DNA from: Sinohyriopsis cumingii
Taxonomy: Eukaryota > Mollusca > Bivalvia > Unionida > Unionidae
NCBI GenBank assembly: GCA_028554795.2
Contig: JAPYKE020000271.1
Coordinates: 173,487 to 237,486, forward strand
Direction: 5' to 3'
Length of the DNA stretch: 64,000 nucleotides
In this document: one piece after another, positions 1 through 8,704 of the stretch
Layout of the letters: each line of letters begins with the position of its first letter
Position numbering within the stretch: position 1 is the first letter of the stretch
Notes under the pieces: generated by a model
Told to the model about the DNA's origin: nothing
Databases searched by the model: none
Seen by the model: only the letters and a program-made list of their open reading frames with translations
Program-made: the position numbers and the translations under genes

Positions 1-66
1 CTAACCTTAAAGCCAGATCACATAGAACAAATAAAGCAGCATTTATTTACGGTTATAAATGTTAAC

Positions 67-306
67 AACATGGTACATGCTGCTGCTGAGATGACAAACT
101 TGTCAGAACTAGTATATACTGTGAGGACTGCCTTAAATAAGTGTCAATGACATCACGAGGTAAGATCCTTATCATCATTTACAGTTACTGTTTCATTGCA
201 GCCTAACCCTAACCCAATCCCTGACACGAACCATAACGCTAACCGTAAACTCGGATGACACGAGAAAACTACAGCAGCATTTGCTCCTATAAAGAGAAAT
301 GTTCGC
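67..306 (+). repeat. Sub-repeat 1, type A
   Basis: It starts with a variant of the conserved block (ACATGGTACATGCTGCTGCTGAG). AACTAGTATATACTGTGAGGAC marks it as type A once the two changed bases are allowed for. It then has CACGAGGTAAGATCC and a clean telomere-like tract CCTAACCCTAACCC. The next start is 240 bp on. Confidence 0.85.
202..219 (+). repeat. Telomere-like tract (CCCTAA type) in sub-repeat 1
   Basis: CCTAACCCTAACCCAATC holds two full CCCTAA-type hexamers, the C-rich strand of TTAGGG. Similar short tracts recur once in most sub-repeats, always with the C-rich strand on +. They are too short and too degenerate to be a functional telomere. Confidence 0.8.
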
Positions 307-532
307 CACATGGTACATTCTGATGCTGATTTGACGAACATATTAGCACAAGTCTGTACCGTGAGGACAACATTTTATTTACGCCAATCGGTTCATGAGG
401 TAAGATTGTTAGCATTTAAAGTTCTTTCTTCCGCGCAACCTAGCCATAACTCGGATTCGAACTCTAACGCTTAATCGTGATAACAGAAGAGGAAATACAG
501 CAGACTTATTTCTCGTAAACTGAACTATTGGC
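307..532 (+). repeat. Sub-repeat 2, type B
   Basis: CACATGGTACATTCTGATGC is intact. GCACAAGTCTGTACCGTGAG and GACAACATTTT mark type B. Its telomere-like stretch (CCTAGCCATAAC) is the site where some copies gain a hexamer. It ends in ACTATTGGCC, the usual end of a B unit. Confidence 0.85.
439..450 (+). repeat. Telomere-like site that varies by one hexamer between copies
   Basis: The site reads CCTAGCCATAAC in copies 1-5. In copies 9 and 12 it is CCTAACCATAAC. In copies 6, 7, 10, 13, 14 and 15 it is longer by exactly six bases (CCTAACCCTAACCATAAC). In copies 8 and 11 it is longer by five (CTAACCCTAACCATAAC). Confidence 0.9.
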
Positions 533-674
533 CACATGGTACACTCTAATGCTGCTTTGACACACTTAATAACACTAGTCTGCATTGTGAGGACAGCATT
601 ACCTATACCTCAATCACTTCATGAAGTAACATCGTAATGATTTAAATTTACTGCTACTTTGCACCTAACCAATA
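533..674 (+). repeat. Sub-repeat 3, type A, truncated by unrelated sequence
   Basis: CACATGGTACACTCTAATGC is followed by AACACTAGTCTGCATTGTG and GACAGCATTACC (type A), then CACTTCATGAAGTAACATCG. Similarity stops soon after GCACCTAACC near 670. Confidence 0.8.
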
Positions 675-985
675 ATAAATAAACTAAAGAACTAACAATA
701 TCTCGAACACTAAAAATGGTACCTGACAATCAAGTACAACCAATACAATTGGAAACTGCAACAACCTCGACATCCATGGGGACACGGATTATACCACTCA
801 CATGCCCTCGTTTCAGCCATTAAAAATAAGGCAAAATAATCCTTGCACAACCTCAAACTAATAGAAAAGACACCTTAAAGTACAACAAAACAGGGAAGAT
901 TAATATGATATGCAATGTGAAATAGGATTCATCAGTAATGATAGCTAAAATGATACCAATACAAACTAACTACACAATTAACTTA
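675..985 (+). repeat. Interposed segment without sub-repeat similarity
   Basis: About 310 bp of AT-rich sequence separate sub-repeats 3 and 4. I find none of the conserved blocks in it, no telomere-like tract, no inverted termini and no obvious target-site duplication. It is present in every copy. It may be an old insertion or a sub-repeat that has decayed beyond recognition. Confidence 0.6.
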
Positions 986-1191
986 ATATCAGCATATTCT
1001 GATGCTGATTTAACAAGCATATTAGTACAGGTCTGTACTGTGGAGACAAAATTAATCGTTGTCAACATTTTCATGGGGTATGATAGTAAGCACAAGATGG
1101 TATTGCTTCACAGCAACCTAAACCTAACCTTAACCCTGACTGAAAAACCAGAAACGTTGGAGAATAAGTTATCGGAAACAGCACTGTTGGC
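986..1191 (+). repeat. Sub-repeat 4, type B, left end degraded
   Basis: The CACATGGTAC part is lost, but ATTCTGATGCTGATTTAACAAG, GTACAGGTCTGTACTGTGGAGAC and the telomere-like CCTAAACCTAACCTTAACC remain. It ends in CACTGTTGGC, as B units do. The longest open frame of the unit runs through it. Confidence 0.75.
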
Positions 1192-1450
1192 CACATGGTA
1201 CATTTTGATGTTGATTGGACACACCATTTAACACTATTCTGTACTGGGATGTCAGCATTTAAGTTGCTTCGGGCACTTCATCAGGTATGATCGTTATTAT
1301 TATATAGATTCACTACGTCAGAGCACCCGAAACCTAATATAACTTTTAAAATGTCAAGGTAACAATCTTATTAACGGCAATTGTAACCCTAAACCAAGGT
1401 CAATTAAGGAATATACAGTAGCATTCGTTCTGATGAACATAACTGTTGGT
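1192..1450 (+). repeat. Sub-repeat 5, type A, long form
   Basis: CACATGGTACATTTTGATG is followed by AACACTATTCTGTACTGGG and GTCAGCATTTAAG (type A), then CACTTCATCAGGTATGATCG. At 259 bp it is the longest sub-repeat. Its right part (ACGGCAATTGTAACCCTAAA) resembles that of sub-repeat 14, the other long A unit. Confidence 0.8.
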
Positions 1451-1478
1451 CACATGATACATTCTAACGCTGATTAGC
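1451..1478 (+). repeat. Sub-repeat 6, only the first block remains
   Basis: CACATGATACATTCTAACGC and CTGATTAG match the start of a sub-repeat; the similarity then stops at the edge of the core segment. Its position suggests a truncated B unit. Confidence 0.6.
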
Positions 1479-1642
1479 CTGGACTCTTGCTGTACACGAA
1501 CTTTCAACAGGAAGAAAACTACTGTAAACTATAGCTAGACAAACTAAGGTGTGAGAAAGGAAATACACGTGTTGATTACGGAATATTACAGACCAGGTGG
1601 CACTTAGTGAGAAGTGTCAACAGAAGATCTTTCCATCCAGGG

Positions 1643-1656
1643 TATATATATATAAA
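1643..1656 (+). promoter_or_regulatory. TATA-like element inside the core segment
   Basis: A run of alternating TA ends in TATAAA, which fits a TATA box. It is (TA)6 in copies 1, 2, 10, 13, 14 and 15, and (TA)5 in copies 3-5, 8, 9, 11 and 12; copies 6 and 7 read TATATATCTAAA. The loss of TATAAA in copies 6 and 7 argues against strict conservation. It may be only a short TA microsatellite. Confidence 0.25.
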
Positions 1657-1700
1657 CTCACTTTCACAAATCTGCATATATATTGTCCAGATTTCTTAAT

Positions 1701-1715
1701 CTTGTAAATTACAAG
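1701..1715. repeat. 15-bp palindrome CTTGTAA-A-TTACAAG
   Basis: Two perfect 7-base arms are separated by one A. It lies about 45 bp downstream of the TATA-like run and I see it unchanged in the copies I compared. It could be a protein-binding dyad or chance in AT-rich DNA. Confidence 0.6.
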
Positions 1716-2588
1716 TGTGCATTATATTCGGTGCATATTTGAAATGTTTACTTGAATTTGTAGATCCATTACGTGGTAAAGAAACAAGATAAAGCAACCA
1801 AAATCCTGCAAATTTGAAGACTGAGGTTGGTAAGTTCAGTTAATTTATCAAATGTGTAATATTGTTTGCCAGTGGTTTCTTTTCTAGAGACTTGATGTAC
1901 TGATGAATGTATGTGGACAGAATGGCAGAAGTGCACATTATTATGCAGAAACCATCCAATAAATCAAACGGATCAAACTAAAGAACCGCATCGAAGTGTA
2001 TTCCTGCAGACGAGTCAACTTGTGCAAATCAAGATCTTAAACCAAACTCAATGTGCCAACACCAATCTACAAATAATCACCTGACAGATATACTTGATGA
2101 TGTGGGTAACTGACAACCGATTAATCTTTAATTTAATTGATACATTCCCATTATAGGAAAACAAAACAACTTTTAACAGTCTGCAGTCACATCCCAGGGA
2201 AAGAGTTGGAAACATCGTACATCCAGTACAATATTTACGCAGACACAAAGCAACTTAAATTTATGATACAACATGAACGGTAACTTACATCTTCCTGAAG
2301 GTAAGTATGGTAAATAGAAAAGGAAATTCTAGGAGCATGCTTCACAAGCTAGGAGAAATCTTGGACACCTTGTACAACTCAACGAAATAGGAAGATACAT
2401 CATCTCTAACCCCAAGAAAACCTGATAGGTCTTTACTTCTAGCCCTAGAGGAGGAGATCCTGTACAAACATGACACAACTTTTCACGGAAATAAGCACGA
2501 GTGTTAGAATATTATGGGAAATCTGCAGCATACTCTCATCCAATGCAAGAGAAATACATCAACAGTTCTCGTAAAATGGACTGATGTC

Positions 2589-2844
2589 TCAATGGTAAAG
2601 TGTGGCGGTGATTTGAGAAAGATTAGGACTAGTCTGTACTAAGAGGACATCCTTCAATCTGCGTTAGCCGCCTTATGAGGTAAGATCGTTTTCATAAGTT
2701 ATATTTACTAATTCATTGCTCCCTACAATTAACACTAATCCTAACCAAAACTCGAATCCTAATCATACCCATTTAACCATAATGATACAAGAGCAATGCA
2801 GTAGACCTCAGCATATATTTAATCTCGAAACCAAAAATGTTGGG
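2589..2844 (+). repeat. Sub-repeat 7, type A, left end degraded
   Basis: ATGGTAAAGTGTGGCGGTG stands in the place of the first block. GGACTAGTCTGTACTAAGAGG marks type A, and CTTATGAGGTAAGATCG follows. Its telomere-like part is worn (ACTAATCCTAACC). The end (TGTTGGGCAC) looks like that of a B unit, so it may be a recombinant between types. Confidence 0.75.
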
Positions 2845-3041
2845 CACATATTCCATTTCTGATACTAATTTGACCAATGCTTTAATCACTTAATCAGACA
2901 AGATGCTTATCATTTATATTTACAATTTTACAGCACCCTAACCGCAAAACAACCTTTAATCTTAAAGGTAACTCAAAGCCTGGACCCGGATAACACAAGA
3001 CAAATAAAGTAGCATTGCCACAAATACACAGAAATGATCGC
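2845..3041 (+). repeat. Sub-repeat 8, type A, short form
   Basis: CACATATTCCATTTCTGATAC opens it. The middle block with the A/B diagnostic is deleted, making it the shortest unit (197 bp). The remaining TTTACAATTTTACAGCACCC and the ending GAAATGATCGC are of type A. Confidence 0.7.
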
Positions 3042-3272
3042 CACATGCTGCATTCTAACGCTCATTTCACAAACATATTTGCACAAGTCTGTATTGTCAA
3101 GACAACATTTAATCGGCCTCAACAATTTCATGCGACAAGGCGGATAGCATTTAAAGTTATTGCTTCATACCAACCTAGCCAATAACAAAACTATAATTCT
3201 AACCCTAACCCTTAACACGCATAATGCAAGAGAAATTCAGCCAAAGTATTCCTCGTAGACAGAACCGTTCGA
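3042..3272 (+). repeat. Sub-repeat 9, type B
   Basis: CACATGCTGCATTCTAACGC, GCACAAGTCTGTATTGTC and GACAACATTTAATC mark type B. The telomere-like tract near 3199 reads CTAACCCTAACCCTTAAC, one of the cleanest in the unit. Confidence 0.85.
3199..3216 (+). repeat. Telomere-like tract in sub-repeat 9
   Basis: CTAACCCTAACCCTTAAC is one of the longest near-perfect CCCTAA runs in the unit. Confidence 0.8.
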
Positions 3273-3482
3273 CACATGGTACATTCTGATGTTTTGATTC
3301 ACTTATTAGCACTTCTCTGTACTGTGAGAACAGCATTTAAGTTGTCTCACTCACTTTATTGTCAATATTTGCATTTACTGATTCATTGCATTCTAACCCT
3401 AAAACCTCTACACTTTTCCTAAATCTGATTTGAAACGAATACAACTACAGCAGCAGCATCTGATACCATAAACAATGATCGC
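3273..3482 (+). repeat. Sub-repeat 10, type A
   Basis: CACATGGTACATTCTGATG is followed by GCACTTCTCTGTACTGTGAG and AACAGCATTTAAG, then TTTACTGATTCATTGCATTC and CTAACCCTAAAACC. The end, AACAATGATCGC, is of type A. Confidence 0.8.
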
Positions 3483-3717
3483 CACATAGTACATTCTGAT
3501 GCTGATTTGACAAACGTATTAGCACAAGCCTGTACTGTGAGGACATCATTTAATGTGCGTCAGCCATTTGATGGAGGAAAAAAATGTAACATTTAATGTT
3601 ATTGCTTCATCGCATCCTAATCAAAACGACAATCGAAACCATAACCCTTCATCCGGATGAGAGAAGAGCAATACAGCAGAATTCAGCATTTTAGTTCTCA
3701 TATACAAAACTGTTGGC
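3483..3717 (+). repeat. Sub-repeat 11, type B
   Basis: CACATAGTACATTCTGATGC, GCACAAGCCTGTACTGTGAG and GACATCATTTAATG mark type B. The GGTAAGA site has become GGAGGAAAAAAATG. It ends in AAACTGTTGGC, as B units do. Confidence 0.85.
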
Positions 3718-3953
3718 CACATGGTACATTCTGATGCTATTTCGACAAAGTTATTAGCACTAGCCTGTACTATGGGAACCGCATTTAATTTACGTCAATC
3801 ACTTCATGAGGCAAGAGGCTTATTATTTATGCTTATTGTTTCATTGTACTCTAACCCTAACCTAACTGCTAACCTTAACGCAAACTCTAACCCTAGAACC
3901 GGATGAGACGAGACATGTTGCGTTGTTTCCCCCGCATAAACAGAACTGCTTGC
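3718..3953 (+). repeat. Sub-repeat 12, type A
   Basis: CACATGGTACATTCTGATGC, GCACTAGCCTGTACTATGGG and ACCGCATTTAATT mark type A. It has the longest telomere-like stretch of the unit, near 3851-3895. Confidence 0.85.
3851..3895 (+). repeat. Longest degenerate telomere-like stretch, in sub-repeat 12
   Basis: CTAACCCTAACCTAACTGC is followed by further CTAACCTTAACG and CTCTAACCCTAG variants. About seven hexamer-like units can be counted, most with one change. It shows that the telomere-like part was once longer and has decayed. Confidence 0.75.
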
Positions 3954-4166
3954 CACATGGTACATATATTGATGCTGATTTATCAAACATTAATACAAGT
4001 ATGTACTGTTGGGACAGCATTAGTCGGCGTCAAACATTTGATGCGGTAAGACAATAAACATTGAAAGTACTTTCTGCATCGCAGCCTAACCCCAACTCTA
4101 AGCCTTAATCTGAATGAAAGAAGAGAAACGTAGCAGAATTATTTATTGCAAAACAAAACTGTTGGC
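3954..4166 (+). repeat. Sub-repeat 13, type B
   Basis: CACATGGTACATATATTGATG is followed by ATACAAGTATGTACTGTTGG (type B) and GCGGTAAGAC, then CTGCATCGCAGCCTAACCCC. It ends in ACTGTTGGC. Confidence 0.85.
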
Positions 4167-4418
4167 CACATGGTACATTCTGCTGCTGATGTGACACCTA
4201 TTAGCACTAGTCTGTACTGTGAGGACAGCATTTAAGTTGCGTCAAGCACTTCATCAGTTAAGCTCGTTATTAGTTATATCAACTGCTTCAGTGTACCCTA
4301 ACCCAAACATAACTCCTAACCCTTAGAAATAACACTACCCCTGACGGCAATTCTAACCTTAAAGCCAGATCACATAGAACAAATAAAGCAGCATTTATTT
4401 ACGGTTATAAATGTTAAC
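4167..4418 (+). repeat. Sub-repeat 14, type A, long form
   Basis: CACATGGTACATTCTGCTGC, GCACTAGTCTGTACTGTGAG and GACAGCATTTAAG mark type A. It is 252 bp long. It runs across the arbitrary phase point at 4353 and is followed directly by the A unit of copy 2, so a B unit is missing here. Confidence 0.85.
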
Positions 4419-7400
4419 CACATGGTACATGCTGCTGCTGAGATGACAAACTTGTCAGAACTAGTATGTACTGTGAGGACTGCCTTAAATAAGTGTCAAT
4501 GACATCACGAGGTAAGATCCTTATCATCATTTACATTTACTGTTTCATTGCAGCCTAACCCTAACCCAATCCCTGACACGAACCATAACGCTAACCGTAA
4601 ACTCGGATGACACGAGAAAACTACAGCAGCATTTGCTCCTATAAAGAGAAATGTTCGCCACATGGTACATTCTGATGCTGATTTGACGAACATATTAGCA
4701 CAAGTCTGTACCGTGAGGACAACATTTTATTTACGCCAATCGGTTCATGAGGTAAGATTGTTAGCATTTAAAGTTCTTTCTTCCGCGCAACCTAGCCATA
4801 ACTCGGATTCGAACTCTAACGCTTAATCGTGATAACAGAAGAGGAAATACAGCAGACTTATTTCTCGTAAACTGAACTATTGGCCACATGGTACACTCTA
4901 ATGCTGCTTTGACACACTTAATAACACTAGTCTGCATTGTGAGGACAGCATTACCTATACCTCAATCACTTCATGAAGTAACATCGTAATGATTTAAATT
5001 TACTGCTACTTTGCACCTAACCAATAATAAATAAACTAAAGAACTAACAATATCTCGAACACTAAAAATGGTACCTGACAATCAAGTACAACCAATACAA
5101 TTGGAAACTGCAACAACCTCGACATCCATGGGGACACGGATTATACCACTCACATGCCCTCGTTTCAGCCATTAAAAATAAGGCAAAATAATCCTTGCAC
5201 AACCTCAAACTAATAGAAAAGACACCTTAAAGTACAACAAAACAGGGAAGATTAATATGATATGCAATGTGAAATAGGATTCATCAGTAATGATAGCTAA
5301 AATGATACCAATACAAACTAACTACACAATTAACTTAATATCAGCATATTCTGATGCTGATTTAACAAGCATATTAGTACAGGTCTGTACTGTGGAGACA
5401 AAATTAATCGTTGTCAACATTTTCATGGGGTATGATAGTAAGCACAAGATGGTATTGCTTCACAGCAACCTAAACCTAACCTTAACCCTGACTGAAAAAC
5501 CAGAAACGTTGGAGAATAAGTTATCGGAAACAGCACTGTTGGCCACATGGTACATTTTGATGTTGATTGGACACACCATTTAACACTATTCTGTACTGGG
5601 ATGTCAGCATTTAAGTTGCTTCGGGCACTTCATCAGGTATGATCGTTATTATTATATAGATTCACTACGTCAGAGCACCCGAAACCTAATATAACTTTTA
5701 AAATGTCAAGGTAACAATCTTATTAACGGCAATTGTAACCCTAAACCAAGGTCAATTAAGGAATATACAGTAGCATTCGTTCTGATGAACATAACTGTTG
5801 GTCACATGATACATTCTAACGCTGATTAGCCTGGACTCTTGCTGTACACGAACTTTCAACAGGAAGAAAACTACTGTAAACTATAGCTAGACAAACTAAG
5901 GTGTGAGAAAGGAAATACACGTGTTGATTACGGAATATTACAGACCAGGTGGCACTTAGTGAGAAGTGTCAACAGAAGATCTTTCCATCCAGGGTATATA
6001 TATATAAACTCACTTTCACAAATCTGCATATATATTGTCCAGATTTCTTAATCTTGTAAATTACAAGTGTGCATTATATTCGGTGCATATTTGAAATGTT
6101 TACTTGAATTTGTAGATCCATTACGTGGTAAAGAAACAAGATAAAGCAACCAAAATCCTGCAAATTTGAAGACTGAGGTTGGTAAGTTCAGTTAATTTAT
6201 CAAATGTGTAATATTGTTTGCCAGTGGTTTCTTTTCTAGAGACTTGATGTACTGATGAATGTATGTGGACAGAATGGCAGAAGTGCACATTATTATGCAG
6301 AAACCATCCAATAAATCAAACGGATCAAACTAAAGAACCGCATCGAAGTGTATTCCTGCAGACGAGTCAACTTGTGCAAATCAAGATCTTAAACCAAACT
6401 CAATGTGCCAACACCAATCTACAAATAATCACCTGACAGATATACTTGATGATGTGGGTAACTGACAACCGATTAATCTTTAATTTAATTGATACATTCC
6501 CATTATAGGAAAACAAAACAACTTTTAACAGTCTGCAGTCACATCCCAGGGAAAGAGTTGGAAACATCGTACATCCAGTACAATATTTACGCAGACACAA
6601 AGCAACTTAAATTTATGATACAACATGAACGGTAACTTACATCTTCCTGAAGGTAAGTATGGTAAATAGAAAAGGAAATTCTAGGAGCATGCTTCACAAG
6701 CTAGGAGAAATCTTGGACACCTTGTACAACTCAACGAAATAGGAAGATACATCATCTCTAACCCCAAGAAAACCTGATAGGTCTTTACTTCTAGCCCTAG
6801 AGGAGGAGATCCTGTACAAACATGACACAACTTTTCACGGAAATAAGCACGAGTGTTAGAATATTATGGGAAATCTGCAGCATACTCTCATCCAATGCAA
6901 GAGAAATACATCAACAGTTCTCGTAAAATGGACTGATGTCTCAATGGTAAAGTGTGGCGGTGATTTGAGAAAGATTAGGACTAGTCTGTACTAAGAGGAC
7001 ATCCTTCAATCTGCGTTAGCCGCCTTATGAGGTAAGATCGTTTTCATAAGTTATATTTACTAATTCATTGCTCCCTACAATTAACACTAATCCTAACCAA
7101 AACTCGAATCCTAATCATACCCATTTAACCATAATGATACAAGAGCAATGCAGTAGACCTCAGCATATATTTAATCTCGAAACCAAAAATGTTGGGCACA
7201 TATTCCATTTCTGATACTAATTTGACCAATGCTTTAATCACTTAATCAGACAAGATGCTTATCATTTATATTTACAATTTTACAGCACCCTAACCGCAAA
7301 ACAACCTTTAATCTTAAAGGTAACTCAAAGCCTGGACCCGGATAACACAAGACAAATAAAGTAGCATTGCCACAAATACACAGAAATGATCGCCACATGC

Positions 7401-8704
7401 TGCATTCTAACGCTCATTTCACAAACATATTTGCACAAGTCTGTATTGTCAAGACAACATTTAATCGGCCTCAACAATTTCATGCGACAAGGCGGATAGC
7501 ATTTAAAGTTATTGCTTCATACCAACCTAGCCAATAACAAAACTATAATTCTAACCCTAACCCTTAACACGCATAATGCAAGAGAAATTCAGCCAAAGTA
7601 TTCCTCGTAGACAGAACCGTTCGACACATGGTACATTCTGATGTTTTGATTCACTTATTAGCACTTCTCTGTACTGTGAGAACAGCATTTAAGTTGTCTC
7701 ACTCACTTTATTGTCAATATTTGCATTTACTGATTCATTGCATTCTAACCCTAAAACCTCTACACTTTTCCTAAATCTGATTTGAAACGAATACAACTAC
7801 AGCAGCAGCATCTGATACCATAAACAATGATCGCCACATAGTACATTCTGATGCTGATTTGACAAACGTATTAGCACAAGCCTGTACTGTGAGGACATCA
7901 TTTAATGTGCGTCAGCCATTTGATGGAGGAAAAAAATGTAACATTTAATGTTATTGCTTCATCGCATCCTAATCAAAACGACAATCGAAACCATAACCCT
8001 TCATCCGGATGAGAGAAGAGCAATACAGCAGAATTCAGCATTTTAGTTCTCATATACAAAACTGTTGGCCACATGGTACATTCTGATGCTATTTCGACAA
8101 AGTTATTAGCACTAGCCTGTACTATGGGAACCGCATTTAATTTACGTCAATCACTTCATGAGGCAAGAGGCTTATTATTTATGCTTATTGTTTCATTGTA
8201 CTCTAACCCTAACCTAACTGCTAACCTTAACGCAAACTCTAACCCTAGAACCGGATGAGACGAGACATGTTGCGTTGTTTCCCCCGCATAAACAGAACTG
8301 CTTGCCACATGGTACATATATTGATGCTGATTTATCAAACATTAATACAAGTATGTACTGTTGGGACAGCATTAGTCGGCGTCAAACATTTGATGCGGTA
8401 AGACAATAAACATTGAAAGTACTTTCTGCATCGCAGCCTAACCCCAACTCTAAGCCTTAATCTGAATGAAAGAAGAGAAACGTAGCAGAATTATTTATTG
8501 CAAAACAAAACTGTTGGCCACATGGTACATTCTGCTGCTGATGTGACACCTATTAGCACTAGTCTGTACTGTGAGGACAGCATTTAAGTTGCGTCAAGCA
8601 CTTCATCAGTTAAGCTCGTTATTAGTTATATCAACTGCTTCAGTGTACCCTAACCCAAACATAACTCCTAACCCTTAGAAATAACACTACCCCTGACGGC
8701 AATT
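4353..8704 (+). repeat. Array copy 2 (subfamily I, 4352 bp)
   Basis: This copy is almost identical to copy 1 and has the same length. The differences I noticed are at 4419 (C), 4468 (G) and 4536 (T). It shares the subfamily I markers, including the (TA)6 run, and has the short CCTAGCCATAAC form of the telomere-like site. Confidence 0.95.

Larger units (their letters stand above)
1479..2588 (+). repeat. Core segment of about 1.1 kb without sub-repeats
   Basis: None of the sub-repeat blocks or telomere-like tracts is found here. It is kept in every copy; the last copy contains it whole. It holds a TATA-like run (1643-1656), a palindrome (1701-1715), an AATAAA (1958-1963) and three splice-site-like sequences (donors at 1830 and 2301, acceptor ending at 1887). 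I recognise no transposase, reverse transcriptase, tRNA, 5S rRNA or snRNA in it. It may be the remnant of an insertion or the non-repetitive part of the founding duplication. Confidence 0.7.
1..4352 (+). repeat. Array copy 1 (subfamily I, 4352 bp; reference copy)
   Basis: This copy is used here as the reference for internal structure. It belongs with copy 2: both have CCGAAACCTAATAT near 1330, TTGTCCAG near 1683, a (TA)6 run at 1643 and CTGACAGATATACTTGATG near 2082. It carries A instead of C at 67, A instead of G at 116 and G instead of T at 184. The last two are shared with copies 6 and 7 rather than with its neighbour. Confidence 0.95.

Noticed and set aside
202-219. True telomere or interstitial telomeric array
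   Set aside because: The longest clean runs are only two to three hexamers and are embedded in longer sub-repeats.
225-290. Hammerhead ribozyme core suggested by GGATGACACGAGAAA and similar sub-repeat ends
   Set aside because: The core would need CTGANGA, but the sequence has CGGATGA. No stem II can be formed between the two parts, and the other sub-repeats keep even less of it.
153-341. Minus-strand frames of 60-65 codons across the sub-repeats
   Set aside because: They overlap plus-strand frames in the same DNA, their residues derive from the telomere-like tracts (for example GLGLGC), and their lengths shift with single-base and hexamer changes. They are shadows of the repeat.
452-466. 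RNA polymerase III B-box-like GGATTCGAACTC
   Set aside because: It departs from the B-box consensus and has no A box at a proper distance. It is a variant of the C-rich stretch of the sub-repeat.
1898-1950. Hammerhead-like CTGATGA followed by GAAA in the core
   Set aside because: The 40 bases between them do not pair to form stem II, and no flanking helices are visible.
2048-2248. 66-codon open frame on the minus strand in the core, kept in all copies
   Set aside because: It recurs only with the repeat, changes between copies alter residues freely, and I recognise no domain. No signal argues for a gene.
1479-2588. Transposable element as the source of the core
   Set aside because: No terminal inverted repeats, long terminal repeats, target-site duplication, poly-A tail or coding remnants of a transposase or reverse transcriptase can be seen. 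Left open as an unnamed segment.
67-4418. CENP-B box
   Set aside because: I searched for the TTCG-nnnn-A-nn-CGGG pattern. TTCG occurs (for example at 303 and 3740) but never with CGGG at the needed distance.
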